Assembly: GCA_003171295.1 (NCBI GenBank)
Contig: PMYF01000584.1
Coordinates: 1 to 5,074, forward strand
Reading direction: 5' to 3'
Origin: Acidobacteriota bacterium
GTDB taxonomy: Bacteria; Acidobacteriota; Terriglobia; UBA7540
DNA: 5,074 nt
Below, in pieces: positions 1 through 5,074 of this stretch (position 1 is its first letter; each line of letters begins with the position of its first letter). The notes beneath the pieces are model-generated. The model saw nothing but the letters and a program-made list of their open reading frames with translations, was not told the DNA's origin and ran no database searches. The position numbers were made by a program, and so were the translations under genes.

Positions 1-435
1 ACGCCAGAGCTCGACCACCGGGCCGACCGTAACGTCAAGGGCGCCGCCGGAAAGCTCCGAGATGCGCAGGGAGCTTTCCAGAACCTTGAACATTTCCGGG
101 CTGACGACGCGCGGGCCGCTCCCGCCCTCCCGCGAGAGCTGCGTAAGTTCGCTGTCGTCCCGGTAGTCGCTGAAAATCTGCTCCAGATCCTCCACGCGGT
201 CAAAGACGGCGTTGGCGGCCTTCTGCGCTTCCGCTTCATTCGCGGCATAGAACTTCAGGTGCAGCGTGGTGCCCATGCGCGGCAGTGAGAACTCGTACAC
301 GTCCTGGCTTTCACGGGTTCGGGAGTACAGGCGAGCCGACGCGGAGAGAAGCACCGGAAGCAGTGCGAGGCCCGCCAGACGGCAAGACCGGCGGGTTGAG
401 GCAGGGGAAGCGTACGTTTCCCGCGGTGGGAACAT
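1..435 (-). CDS. apbE: FAD:protein FMN transferase (ApbE family), exported, C-terminal part beyond left edge
   Basis: ApbE enzymes transfer FMN from FAD to a Thr/Ser of target flavoproteins, usually outside the cytoplasm, with Mg2+. The visible 145 codons run in frame to the window edge. Residues 14-36 form a signal peptide: basic TRRSCR, then a hydrophobic stretch ending in LLSASA, a plausible signal peptidase I site; no lipobox Cys. Residues 54-57 (MGTT) match the family's opening MGT motif. Residues 80-100 (RVEDLEQIFSDYRDDSELTQL, helix then Asp/Ser pair) match the conserved 'LE..lS.y...Sel..l' block, and residues 130-144 (GGALDVTVGPVVELW) match the 'GGafDpTvgPlv.LW' block. The ATG at 435 is chosen because it precedes the signal peptide; a GTG at 444 is also possible, and neither has a clear Shine-Dalgarno. 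The catalytic C-terminal half, including the Mg-binding residues, is not visible. The gene is 143 bp downstream of the isomerase-like gene on the same strand. The family call is strong; the target flavoprotein is unknown and none is evident in the window. Confidence 0.9.
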   Translation of the reverse strand, partial: MFPPRETYASPASTRRSCRLAGLALLPVLLSASARLYSRTRESQDVYEFSLPRMGTTLHLKFYAANEAEAQKAANAVFDRVEDLEQIFSDYRDDSELTQLSREGGSGPRVVSPEMFKVLESSLRISELSGGALDVTVGPVVELWR

Positions 436-480
436 AAGCGTCACAAATTCAGGTGTTGCGGCCAGTGACCATCATGGAAG

Positions 481-516
481 GTGCTTGGTAAGAGGAGGAA
501 TCCACCACCCCAGCAC
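481..516 (-). terminator. weak imperfect hairpin between the isomerase-like gene and apbE
   Basis: GTGCT at 481-485 pairs with AGCAC at 512-516. GG/CC pairs continue inward after one mismatch, and the loop is about 18-20 nt. It lies 63 bp past the isomerase stop and about 46 bp before the apbE start. No T-run follows on the minus strand, so an intrinsic terminator is unlikely to be efficient; it could be an mRNA-processing structure or chance. The rest of 436-578 shows no gene and no convincing promoter. Confidence 0.2.
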
Positions 517-578
517 GCAGCCGCTGACTTATGCCTGTCTGGCCCGGTGCAAAGAACGTCGCATCAAGCAGCGTCCAT

Positions 579-1454
579 CTACCCGTTCAGGCGAAGCCCT
601 TTCAGGTATTCAAAACTAGTCTTGATGGCCTCCAGCGGGGGGACGTCGCATTGATCCTGCTCAACGATAATGTGCTTTGCTCCCGCTTCACCCACGTGCG
701 CGAAGATTCCCTGCCAGTCAATCCGGCCCTGGCCGACCGGAGCGAACGGGTTAACCTTTTCCTTGGGGTCTTCGTGGGGGTTGATCGTCACGCCTTTTTT
801 GATGTCCTTGATGTGGAGAAGCAGAAAACGTCCCGGGTAATTGCGCCAGTAGGCGAGCGGATCCTGGCCCGCATAAATGGCCCAGAAGATGTCCATTTCC
901 ATCTTCAGCAACTGGGGATCGCAGCGCTTCAGCATGAGGTCATAGCCGGACGCATCGCCCTTACGCTCGAATTCGTGGAAGTGATTGTGGTAACAGAATT
1001 GGATCCCCGCGCCGGCGGCAAGCTTGCCACAATCGTTGTAGAGATCGGTCCGGCGTTTCCAGGTCTCCGAGTCAAGGCGGGGGTTGTCTCCCACCACCGC
1101 ATAGCGGACCCCATATGCATGCGCCTCTTCTACCGTCTTTTTCCAGTCTTCCAAGGTCTTCGGGTTTTCAAAGTAACCGCTGGGGGCCGTGAGGCCGGCG
1201 GCGCGCAAGGCATCGTTCAGCGTTTGCGGCTTGAGGCCCGGCGCGATCTCAACTTGCTGGTATCCCGCAGTGGCCACTTGCTTAAGAGTGCCCGCAGGGT
1301 CTTTCTTGAACAGCTCGCGCACCGTATAGAGTTCCAGCCCGATGGGGCCGGACCAGGCAAGCTTTCCTGCTCCCCACACACCTCGCGCGGCTACTGCGGA
1401 GCTGGCAGCAGCTCCCACAAGCGCCCTTCCCAGAAAACCCCGCCGTGTCATCAT
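579..1454 (-). CDS. Tat-exported sugar phosphate isomerase/epimerase-like TIM-barrel protein
   Basis: This 291-residue protein belongs to the xylose-isomerase-like TIM-barrel superfamily (AP_endonuc_2 fold, COG1082; IolE and tagatose/allulose epimerase relatives), whose members use a divalent metal to isomerise or epimerise sugars or inositols. The start is the ATG at 1454 (a second ATG follows at 1451), because GAGGAGG lies 6 nt upstream. A longer reading from 2144 is open but crosses the divergent promoter region and enters the neighbouring gene. Residues 3-9 (TRRGFLG) form a twin-arginine motif followed by an Ala-rich hydrophobic stretch, giving a Tat signal with cleavage near residues 20-29. 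The barrel starts at IGLELYTVRE (38-47), with VEI at 68-70. Further blocks are YHNHFHEF (155-162), KMEMDIFW (184-191), LHIKD (213-217), the VGQGRIDW loop (240-247) and VEQDQ (264-268). E69, H156/H158, D188, H214 and E265 are candidate metal or substrate ligands. About 290 residues is normal for the family. The true substrate cannot be read from sequence. It is divergent from the URO-D-like gene. Confidence 0.88.
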   Translation of the reverse strand: MMTRRGFLGRALVGAAASSAVAARGVWGAGKLAWSGPIGLELYTVRELFKKDPAGTLKQVATAGYQQVEIAPGLKPQTLNDALRAAGLTAPSGYFENPKTLEDWKKTVEEAHAYGVRYAVVGDNPRLDSETWKRRTDLYNDCGKLAAGAGIQFCYHNHFHEFERKGDASGYDLMLKRCDPQLLKMEMDIFWAIYAGQDPLAYWRNYPGRFLLLHIKDIKKGVTINPHEDPKEKVNPFAPVGQGRIDWQGIFAHVGEAGAKHIIVEQDQCDVPPLEAIKTSFEYLKGLRLNG

Positions 1455-1460
1455 AGTTCG

Positions 1461-1467
1461 CCTCCTC
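1461..1467 (-). promoter_or_regulatory. Shine-Dalgarno that fixes the isomerase-like start
   Basis: On the minus strand GAGGAGG (complement of cctcctc at 1461-1467) sits 6 nt before the ATG at 1454. This is near-ideal anti-16S pairing and spacing. It supports a start just before the twin-arginine motif rather than any upstream in-frame codon. Confidence 0.85.
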
Positions 1468-1521
1468 AGGCAAGTCGCCAGGTGAACCCGGATTTGCATC
1501 TTGGGTTCCCGGCCGACCGGT

Positions 1522-1550
1522 AACATACTGCCGCCCGTCTCTGATTGCAA
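1522..1550 (-). promoter_or_regulatory. candidate sigma70-like promoter of the isomerase-like gene
   Basis: On the minus strand the -35 is TTGCAA (1550-1545) and the -10 is TATGTT (1527-1522). Each matches 4 of 6 consensus bases, and the spacer is exactly 17 bp. Transcription would start near 1515, giving a leader of about 60 nt that contains the strong Shine-Dalgarno. Position, spacing and orientation all fit, but Acidobacterial promoters are poorly defined and short matches arise by chance. Confidence 0.4.
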
Positions 1551-1569
1551 GAGTTCGCTGGGGCGGTCC

Positions 1570-1589
1570 GAACCCGGTTCTTCCCGGGA
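1570..1589. repeat. adjacent palindromes, possible operator
   Basis: GAACC-C-GGTTC at 1570-1580 is a perfect 11-bp palindrome with a single central base. TCCCGGGA at 1582-1589 is a second, 8-bp palindrome. They lie between the two divergent promoter candidates, upstream of both -35 boxes, where a shared regulator could bind. The GAACCCGG half also occurs at 1484-1491, inside the presumed leader of the isomerase-like gene. No regulator family can be named, and in GC-rich DNA such short palindromes may be accidental. Confidence 0.3.
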
Positions 1590-1648
1590 CCAGGGAGGAA
1601 GCCAGTTCAAATTTGGCAGCATACGAATGTTCGCGCCGCCTCGGGGAT

Positions 1649-1676
1649 TTGAGAACTCGCCGGGTTGATGTAGACT
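1649..1676 (+). promoter_or_regulatory. candidate sigma70-like promoter of the URO-D-like gene
   Basis: The -35 is TTGAGA (1649-1654, 5 of 6 consensus bases) and the -10 is TAGACT (1671-1676, 4 of 6), with a 16-bp spacer. Transcription would begin near 1683, leaving a leader of about 105 nt that includes the hairpin at 1693-1733. An overlapping alternative, TTGATG at 1665-1670 with GTTTAA at 1688-1693 (17-bp spacer), has a poorer -10. Confidence 0.35.
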
Positions 1677-1692
1677 CCCAACGACGAGTTTA

Positions 1693-1733
1693 AGAGGTCG
1701 GGCAGCCCGCACGGCTTTTGGCGCCGGGCCTCT
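1693..1733 (+). other. hairpin in the presumed 5' leader of the URO-D-like gene
   Basis: AGAGGTCGGGC (1693-1703) can pair with GCCGGGCCTCT (1723-1733) as an 11-position stem with one G-U wobble and one G-G mismatch. GCC (1705-1707) with GGC (1720-1722) extends it inward past a bulged A, leaving a loop of about 12 nt. The left half also holds the compact palindrome CGGGC-A-GCCCG (1699-1709). No T-run follows, so it is not a plain terminator. It ends 54 nt before the start codon. It matches no riboswitch class I recognise. Confidence 0.35.
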
Positions 1734-1776
1734 CGACGAAGGGGTCAAACATTTCCGCCAACCGCGATTGGCTTCC

Positions 1777-1781
1777 GAGGA
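1777..1781 (+). promoter_or_regulatory. Shine-Dalgarno of the URO-D-like gene
   Basis: GAGGA at 1777-1781 lies 6 nt before the ATG at 1788, a normal spacing. It supports that ATG over the internal ATG at residue 9. Confidence 0.7.
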
Positions 1782-1787
1782 CAATAC

Positions 1788-2918
1788 ATGCGCAAACTTC
1801 CGAAAGATCGAATGACGGCGCGCCAGCGCATTGAGTGCACCTTGCGCGGCGAACTGCCGGACCGAGTCCCAGTCTTTGACCTGATTCAGCACCTCCCCCT
1901 CATCGAATACGTGACGGGTGAGAGAATCACACCGCAGAATGGTTTGGATCTGCTGTGCAAAACGATCGGGGAACGGTTGGATATCACGCGCGGGATTGCC
2001 GCACCGGTGGAAGAAAAGTTGATCCGCCAGGCGGACGGGTTCGTTTACAAGCAGGAATGGTGGACGACCTGGTTGATTGAGCGGCCCTTCAGCGATGTCC
2101 AGGGTTTGCTCGACTACATTCCCCGGAACATTGAGGAGATCCACAACCGTCGCCTTGGTGACATGTTCACCTTCGCGGGCAAGAGCAATGTGTGGGGGGC
2201 GTCATCCAAATCCCCGCGCGAGCAGTATCTGGAGTTGCAGGAGAAGGTGGGCGAGAACACCGTGATATTTCCCAACGAGAGCCCCGTGGGATTGGACACT
2301 GCGCACGTGCGGGCGGGTCTGGATTTGCTGTCGTACGCCATCGCGGAGAACCCGCAACTGGTATCGGATTGGCTGGAAGCGCTGAACTGGGCAGAAATCC
2401 AGCGCGTTCACGAGACGGCCGATCCCGCGCTCGCGCCGGTGGCGCTGGTCTTTTCCGACATTGCCGGCACCGATGCGATCATGTTCTCACCTGCCTTTCT
2501 CCGTCAGGAATTCTTCCCTCGCCTGGCGAAGCTGGTGAACGCCTGGCATGAGCACGGAATAAAAGTGATCTACCACTCGGACGGGAACCTATGGCCCGTC
2601 CTGGAGGACTTCCGCCAAGCGGGGATTGATGGCATCAATCCTCTCGAGCCGCTATCGAAGATGTACGCCGGGGATGTCCGTAAGGCTTTCCCGGATTGGG
2701 TGTTGATGGGCGGGATCGACGCCTCGCAATTACTCCCTTTTGGAAGCGAAGCGGAAGTCCGGGAGGCGGTCCGCAAGACCATCAACGACGCGGGGACGAC
2801 GGGACGCCTCTGGATCGGCTCGACGACGGAGATCCACCCGGCTGCCAAACTTCAGAATGTCCTGACCATGTGGGATGAAATCGAGAAGCACGGCTACTAC
2901 GAAGCCTGCGCAGCGTAA
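1788..2918 (+). CDS. uroporphyrinogen decarboxylase superfamily protein (URO-D-like, not HemE)
   Basis: This 376-residue protein has the URO-D fold (PF01208), shared by HemE and by corrinoid:CoM methyltransferases such as MtaA. Recognisable blocks are the opening helix and strand MTARQRIECTLRGELPDRVPVFD (split as 9-20 and 21-31), SPVGLDTAHVRAGLD (165-179), the strand FSDIAGTDAIMFSP (222-235), the helix FFPRLAKLVNAWHEHG (242-257), YHSDGN (262-267), DGINPLEPLSKM (281-292), LMGGIDASQLLPFGS (306-320) and STTEIHP (345-351). It lacks the RQAGRY-type signature that HemE uses for porphyrinogen binding, so classical haem biosynthesis is unlikely. The HxC position of MtaA-type zinc sites reads HSDG (263-266). 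The only cysteines are C17, C57 and C374, so no Cys zinc site is apparent; H263 and H350 are candidate active-site residues. The length is normal and the frame intact. Its substrate is unknown. It diverges from the isomerase-like gene, suggesting a shared catabolic or cofactor role by inference only. It converges with the regulator at 3114. Confidence 0.88.
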   Translation: MRKLPKDRMTARQRIECTLRGELPDRVPVFDLIQHLPLIEYVTGERITPQNGLDLLCKTIGERLDITRGIAAPVEEKLIRQADGFVYKQEWWTTWLIERPFSDVQGLLDYIPRNIEEIHNRRLGDMFTFAGKSNVWGASSKSPREQYLELQEKVGENTVIFPNESPVGLDTAHVRAGLDLLSYAIAENPQLVSDWLEALNWAEIQRVHETADPALAPVALVFSDIAGTDAIMFSPAFLRQEFFPRLAKLVNAWHEHGIKVIYHSDGNLWPVLEDFRQAGIDGINPLEPLSKMYAGDVRKAFPDWVLMGGIDASQLLPFGSEAEVREAVRKTINDAGTTGRLWIGSTTEIHPAAKLQNVLTMWDEIEKHGYYEACAA

Positions 2919-3113
2919 CGAAGTCCCCCGACGCTCAATCGTCTGGGTGGGGCCGAATCAGATGATCAGAAGGGGCCAACCCAAGTTGACAAAACCACTT
3001 AGTATTTCAACTCGCGCCGAAATCACATACTCAGGCATATGTAGCACTACGGCGGGAAATTCATGCGGCGCAAGAGGTTCTGGAAGCGCGGGTCCGGGCG
3101 CAGGTGATCGCGA
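2919..3113. other. convergent intergenic region (195 bp), no gene seen
   Basis: This lies between the 3' ends of two convergent genes. It is visibly less GC-rich than its flanks around 2985-3062. It contains an imperfect hairpin (2944-2983), an isolated TTGACA at 2986-2991 with no acceptable -10 at 16-18 bp, and part of an inverted repeat that runs into the regulator's 3' end. I see no open frame with a credible start and ribosome binding site, no tRNA and no mobile-element ends. Confidence 0.65.
2944..2983 (+). terminator. possible terminator-like hairpin after the URO-D-like gene
   Basis: TGGGT (2944-2948) pairs with ACCCA (2979-2983) and GGCC (2951-2954) with GGCC (2974-2977), across a small internal loop. 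The terminal loop is about 19 nt. It begins 26 nt past the stop codon, a usual place for a terminator. No T-run follows on either strand, so intrinsic termination would be weak. Confidence 0.25.
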
Positions 3114-3126
3114 CTACGGCGCTTCC
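3082..3126 (-). repeat. 8-bp perfect inverted repeat at the 3' end of the regulator gene
   Basis: GGAAGCGC (3082-3089) and GCGCTTCC (3119-3126) are exact inverse complements separated by 29 nt, and they bracket the TAG stop at 3116-3114. In the minus-strand transcript this could form a GC-rich stem over the stop codon, with competing CGCG pairs inside the loop. No T-run follows. It may protect the 3' end or be accidental. Confidence 0.25.
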
Positions 3127-5074
3127 CAATCGAGGGCGTAGATTTCCTGGCTACCGACGTCGCGCACGAACAGAGGAGAATCATCCGGTGCAAGGCCCAT
3201 CCAGTTTGTTAATTCACTTCCGTTGGCAAGTCGCAAATCTTTAAGGCTCGCTAGCTGTTCCACCTTTCGGTCGCTGATCCGCACCCGATACACCACGGGA
3301 CCCGTTTCCATGTCACTCTTAAAGTAAACATACCTCGAGTCTCGCGACCAATTAAGCCAGCCCACACCCAGCTGGGCCTTGATCAATACGGTTCTCCTTC
3401 GGGCATTCACATCGTAGAGCGCCAGCGATGTGACATCGTCAACGGGTTGGGCGACGACGAAACGCCCATCGGGCGAGAGCTGGGGACTGATCAGCCCCTC
3501 GCTTCCAGGGAGGATCGAAACGTGACGTGTTTTTAAATCCAGCGAGTAAACCCCGATTGGGTTCGGTGAGGTCGAGCTGCCCGGCCGCGGAGTGAATACC
3601 CCGAAAATCAGTGACTGACCATCTGGAGACCAGCTTGCGCCTCCTTCCAAGTCCAGCTCATCCGCCCCCAGTTCGTCCGCGCTGGCGCCGTCAGCGGAGA
3701 TCATGTTGATCTTCCACCCCTGAGGTGACCTCCTCATGAAGGCGATACGCTTGCCGTCGGGCGACCAGTTGGAGTAGCCTGCCGCCCTGGGTGGGAAGGT
3801 GAGCTGAAGGCGCTCGCTGCCATCCACTTTGCTACGCCACAGAGTGCCTTCCGGGTACATAACATAGGCTATCCAGCCTCCGTCCCTCGAGAAGCTCACT
3901 CCCTCCGCCGAGAGGCCCGCAAGGTAAGGAACGACCTGCCGGGTTCCCGCGTCGTAACGCACCAGTTGGCCACGGTCCACTTCACCCACCGCGAAAATTC
4001 TTTTTCCGTCTTTGCTCGGAACGGGGTTAGAGAACAGAAGTGGACCGTTGGTCAGTTGAATCGGCTCGGTGCGAGTCCTTCCGAAGAATCCGCGCTTTTC
4101 CCGAACAGCCCAAAGATTCCGAAGGTCATTAAAGACGAAATACCTTCCATCCGGTGTCCAGTTGCCGCAACATGATCCCCTTGGTTTGCTCCCCTCGGGT
4201 AGCAAAGGATGAAAATTGCTGCCGTCCGCTGAGACTTCCCAGATCTCCAACCCCATCTTCGGAGCATAAGTGCTGAACCGCAAAACCCTTCCGTCGGGTG
4301 ACCAACGCAGCCTGAAGGGATCGCCGGCGGGGGGCGAAAGTTTGCGCGGCCGGGTTCCGTCGCTTGCAGCTACATATAAGTCCCGGTTATCGCTATAAGC
4401 AATGCTTTTCCCATCCGGTGACCAGGTCGCTGCTGCGGCAAGGTAATAGCCTCCGGCTTGGGCTTCGCCCAGCCGGCGCGGCGCTCCTCCTACCAGCGGC
4501 AGCGCCCATACCGGCCCGCGACCCGCGGTCTTCAACAGGTCCGTTACGACGAGGAGCTCATCACCCTTGGGGGAGATATCCGCGAGGGTAACGCTCGGCA
4601 ACGTCGGGGAAAGGGGCACGATCTCTCCCCCGCTCGCCGACACCTGGTATATGGCAGATTGTCCGGCCGATGAGGCGTTGAAATAAAGCCTGGAACCGTC
4701 GGTAACAATTCCCTCCTTCTGAAGGTCCGAATGCGTGATCTGGACGTAGCCCAGGACCTTGGGTGGTGGCAGCGGACGTGTAAGCAAATAAGTGAACAAC
4801 GCCGCGGCGACAATCAATCCTATGGACGCAGCCAGCAGCCAGATCCAGCGCTTTCGATGAAGCTTTTCTTGCTGTAGCTGCGCCGTCCCCACCGCCGTGG
4901 ACTGGGAGGGTGATTCCCGATTTGCCGATGAGGACGCCGGCGCTATAGGCTCCACTGACGCAATCAACCGATAGCCGCAGCGCGGCAGGGTCTCGATATA
5001 TCGGGGTTTGTCCGCATCATCTCCCAAGGTCTCGCGCAGCTTGTTGATGGCTCTGTTCAGCCCATGGTCAAAGT
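3114..5074 (-). CDS. membrane-anchored winged-helix regulator with PD40/TolB-type propeller repeats, N-terminus beyond right edge
   Basis: The visible 652 residues read in frame into the right edge. The first ~40 are the C-terminal part of an OmpR/CadC-type winged helix (Trans_reg_C): HGLNRAINKLRE (3-14), then GDDADKPRYIETLPRCGYRLIA (17-27 and 28-38), i.e. the recognition helix and the IETLP...GYR hairpin. A TTG at 5027 falls inside this domain and cannot be the true start; about 60-70 residues are missing. A Ser/Ala/Gln-rich linker (about 41-70) leads to one membrane helix (76-98) preceded by KLHRKR, predicting a cytoplasmic DNA-binding end and a periplasmic repeat region. About ten PD40-like repeats follow, with cores such as WSPDGKSIAYS (217), WSPDGRVLRFS (257), WTPDGRYFVFN (305), WSPDGKRIAFM (436) and WSPDGQSLIFG (482). 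The C-terminal block near 627-650 (LAPDDSPLFVRDV...EIYALDW) is typical of Acidobacterial members. By family analogy it is a one-step transmembrane sensor-regulator. Its ligand and target genes are unknown. Confidence 0.92.
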   Translation of the reverse strand, partial: FDHGLNRAINKLRETLGDDADKPRYIETLPRCGYRLIASVEPIAPASSSANRESPSQSTAVGTAQLQQEKLHRKRWIWLLAASIGLIVAAALFTYLLTRPLPPPKVLGYVQITHSDLQKEGIVTDGSRLYFNASSAGQSAIYQVSASGGEIVPLSPTLPSVTLADISPKGDELLVVTDLLKTAGRGPVWALPLVGGAPRRLGEAQAGGYYLAAAATWSPDGKSIAYSDNRDLYVAASDGTRPRKLSPPAGDPFRLRWSPDGRVLRFSTYAPKMGLEIWEVSADGSNFHPLLPEGSKPRGSCCGNWTPDGRYFVFNDLRNLWAVREKRGFFGRTRTEPIQLTNGPLLFSNPVPSKDGKRIFAVGEVDRGQLVRYDAGTRQVVPYLAGLSAEGVSFSRDGGWIAYVMYPEGTLWRSKVDGSERLQLTFPPRAAGYSNWSPDGKRIAFMRRSPQGWKINMISADGASADELGADELDLEGGASWSPDGQSLIFGVFTPRPGSSTSPNPIGVYSLDLKTRHVSILPGSEGLISPQLSPDGRFVVAQPVDDVTSLALYDVNARRRTVLIKAQLGVGWLNWSRDSRYVYFKSDMETGPVVYRVRISDRKVEQLASLKDLRLANGSELTNWMGLAPDDSPLFVRDVGSQEIYALDWEAP

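Larger units (their letters stand above)
1455..1787. other. divergent intergenic control region (333 bp)
   Basis: This spacer separates the two divergently transcribed genes. It holds a leftward promoter candidate (1522-1550), a rightward promoter candidate (1649-1676), palindromic sequence at 1570-1589, and a leader hairpin at 1693-1733. Each gene has a good ribosome binding site at its end of the spacer. The 8-mer GAACCCGG occurs at 1484-1491 and 1570-1577, and GGTTC, the inverse of GAACC, occurs at 1504-1508 and 1576-1580. I see no small gene with its own ribosome binding site here. The antisense frame that stays open across the spacer is a by-product of high GC content. Confidence 0.75.

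Noticed and set aside
528..556. Possible minus-strand promoter for apbE (TTCTTT, 17 bp, CATAAG)
   Set aside because: The -35 matches only 2 of 6 bases; the pair is no better than chance in this region.
266..619. 117-codon plus-strand open frame over the ApbE N-terminus
   Set aside because: It is antisense to the ApbE coding region, matches no family I know, and lacks a ribosome binding site.
531..1523. 330-codon plus-strand open frame over the isomerase-like gene
   Set aside because: It lies antisense to a well-supported family member, has no Shine-Dalgarno or recognisable domain, and its composition is Arg/Val/Leu-rich as expected from the complement of GC-biased codons.
1455..2144. Upstream extension of the isomerase-like frame to an ATG at 2144
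   Set aside because: It would add 230 residues with no recognisable domain, overlap the URO-D-like gene antisense and bury the Tat signal. The strong Shine-Dalgarno before 1454 gives a better start.
2192..2551. Overlapping small open frames within the URO-D-like gene on both strands
   Set aside because: They are out-of-frame shadows in GC-rich coding sequence with no ribosome binding sites or domain matches.
1788..2918. Naming the URO-D-like gene hemE
   Set aside because: The porphyrinogen-binding RQAGRY-type signature is absent and overall motifs fit divergent URO-D paralogs instead.
5025..5027. TTG at 5027 as start of the right-edge gene
   Set aside because: In-frame sequence upstream continues the winged-helix motif (HGLNRAINKLRE) to the window edge, so the TTG encodes an internal Leu.

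Overview
This window looks like part of a GC-rich bacterial chromosome, most likely from the phylum Acidobacteriota (Solibacter/Bryobacter-like). The main clue is the right-edge gene, which joins an OmpR-type winged-helix domain, one membrane helix and a long run of TolB/PD40-type beta-propeller repeats. That architecture is expanded in Acidobacteria. A Tat-exported sugar isomerase-like TIM barrel and a non-HemE URO-D paralog also fit that phylum or the Planctomycetes/Verrucomicrobia. The taxonomic call is inference from architecture, not from a search.

Layout from left to right: (1) 1-435, minus strand, the N-terminal part of an exported ApbE-type FAD:protein FMN transferase, cut by the left edge. 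(2) A 143-bp gap with one weak hairpin. (3) 579-1454, minus, a complete Tat-signal TIM-barrel protein of the sugar phosphate isomerase/epimerase superfamily, with a strong Shine-Dalgarno that fixes its start. (4) 1455-1787, a 333-bp divergent spacer with one plausible sigma70-like promoter facing each way, palindromic sequence between and around them, and a hairpin in the presumed leader of the rightward gene. (5) 1788-2918, plus, a complete uroporphyrinogen-decarboxylase-superfamily protein that lacks both the HemE active-site signature and the Cys zinc ligands of the methyltransferase branch. (6) 2919-3113, a convergent spacer with two inverted repeats that could end transcription, neither followed by a T-run. 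(7) 3114-5074, minus, the large membrane-anchored winged-helix/PD40 regulator, which lacks its N-terminal part at the right edge.

How the genes might work together: the isomerase-like gene and the URO-D-like gene share a divergent control region, so co-regulation is plausible. ApbE lies downstream of the isomerase on the same strand and could be co-transcribed. Both minus-strand proteins on the left carry export signals, so they probably act outside the cytoplasm. The right-edge regulator converges on the URO-D-like gene and has no visible functional link to it. I see no CRISPR array, tRNA, rRNA, insertion sequence or phage gene. I found no convincing new system; the most unusual element is the divergent pair of an exported isomerase-like protein and an atypical URO-D paralog.
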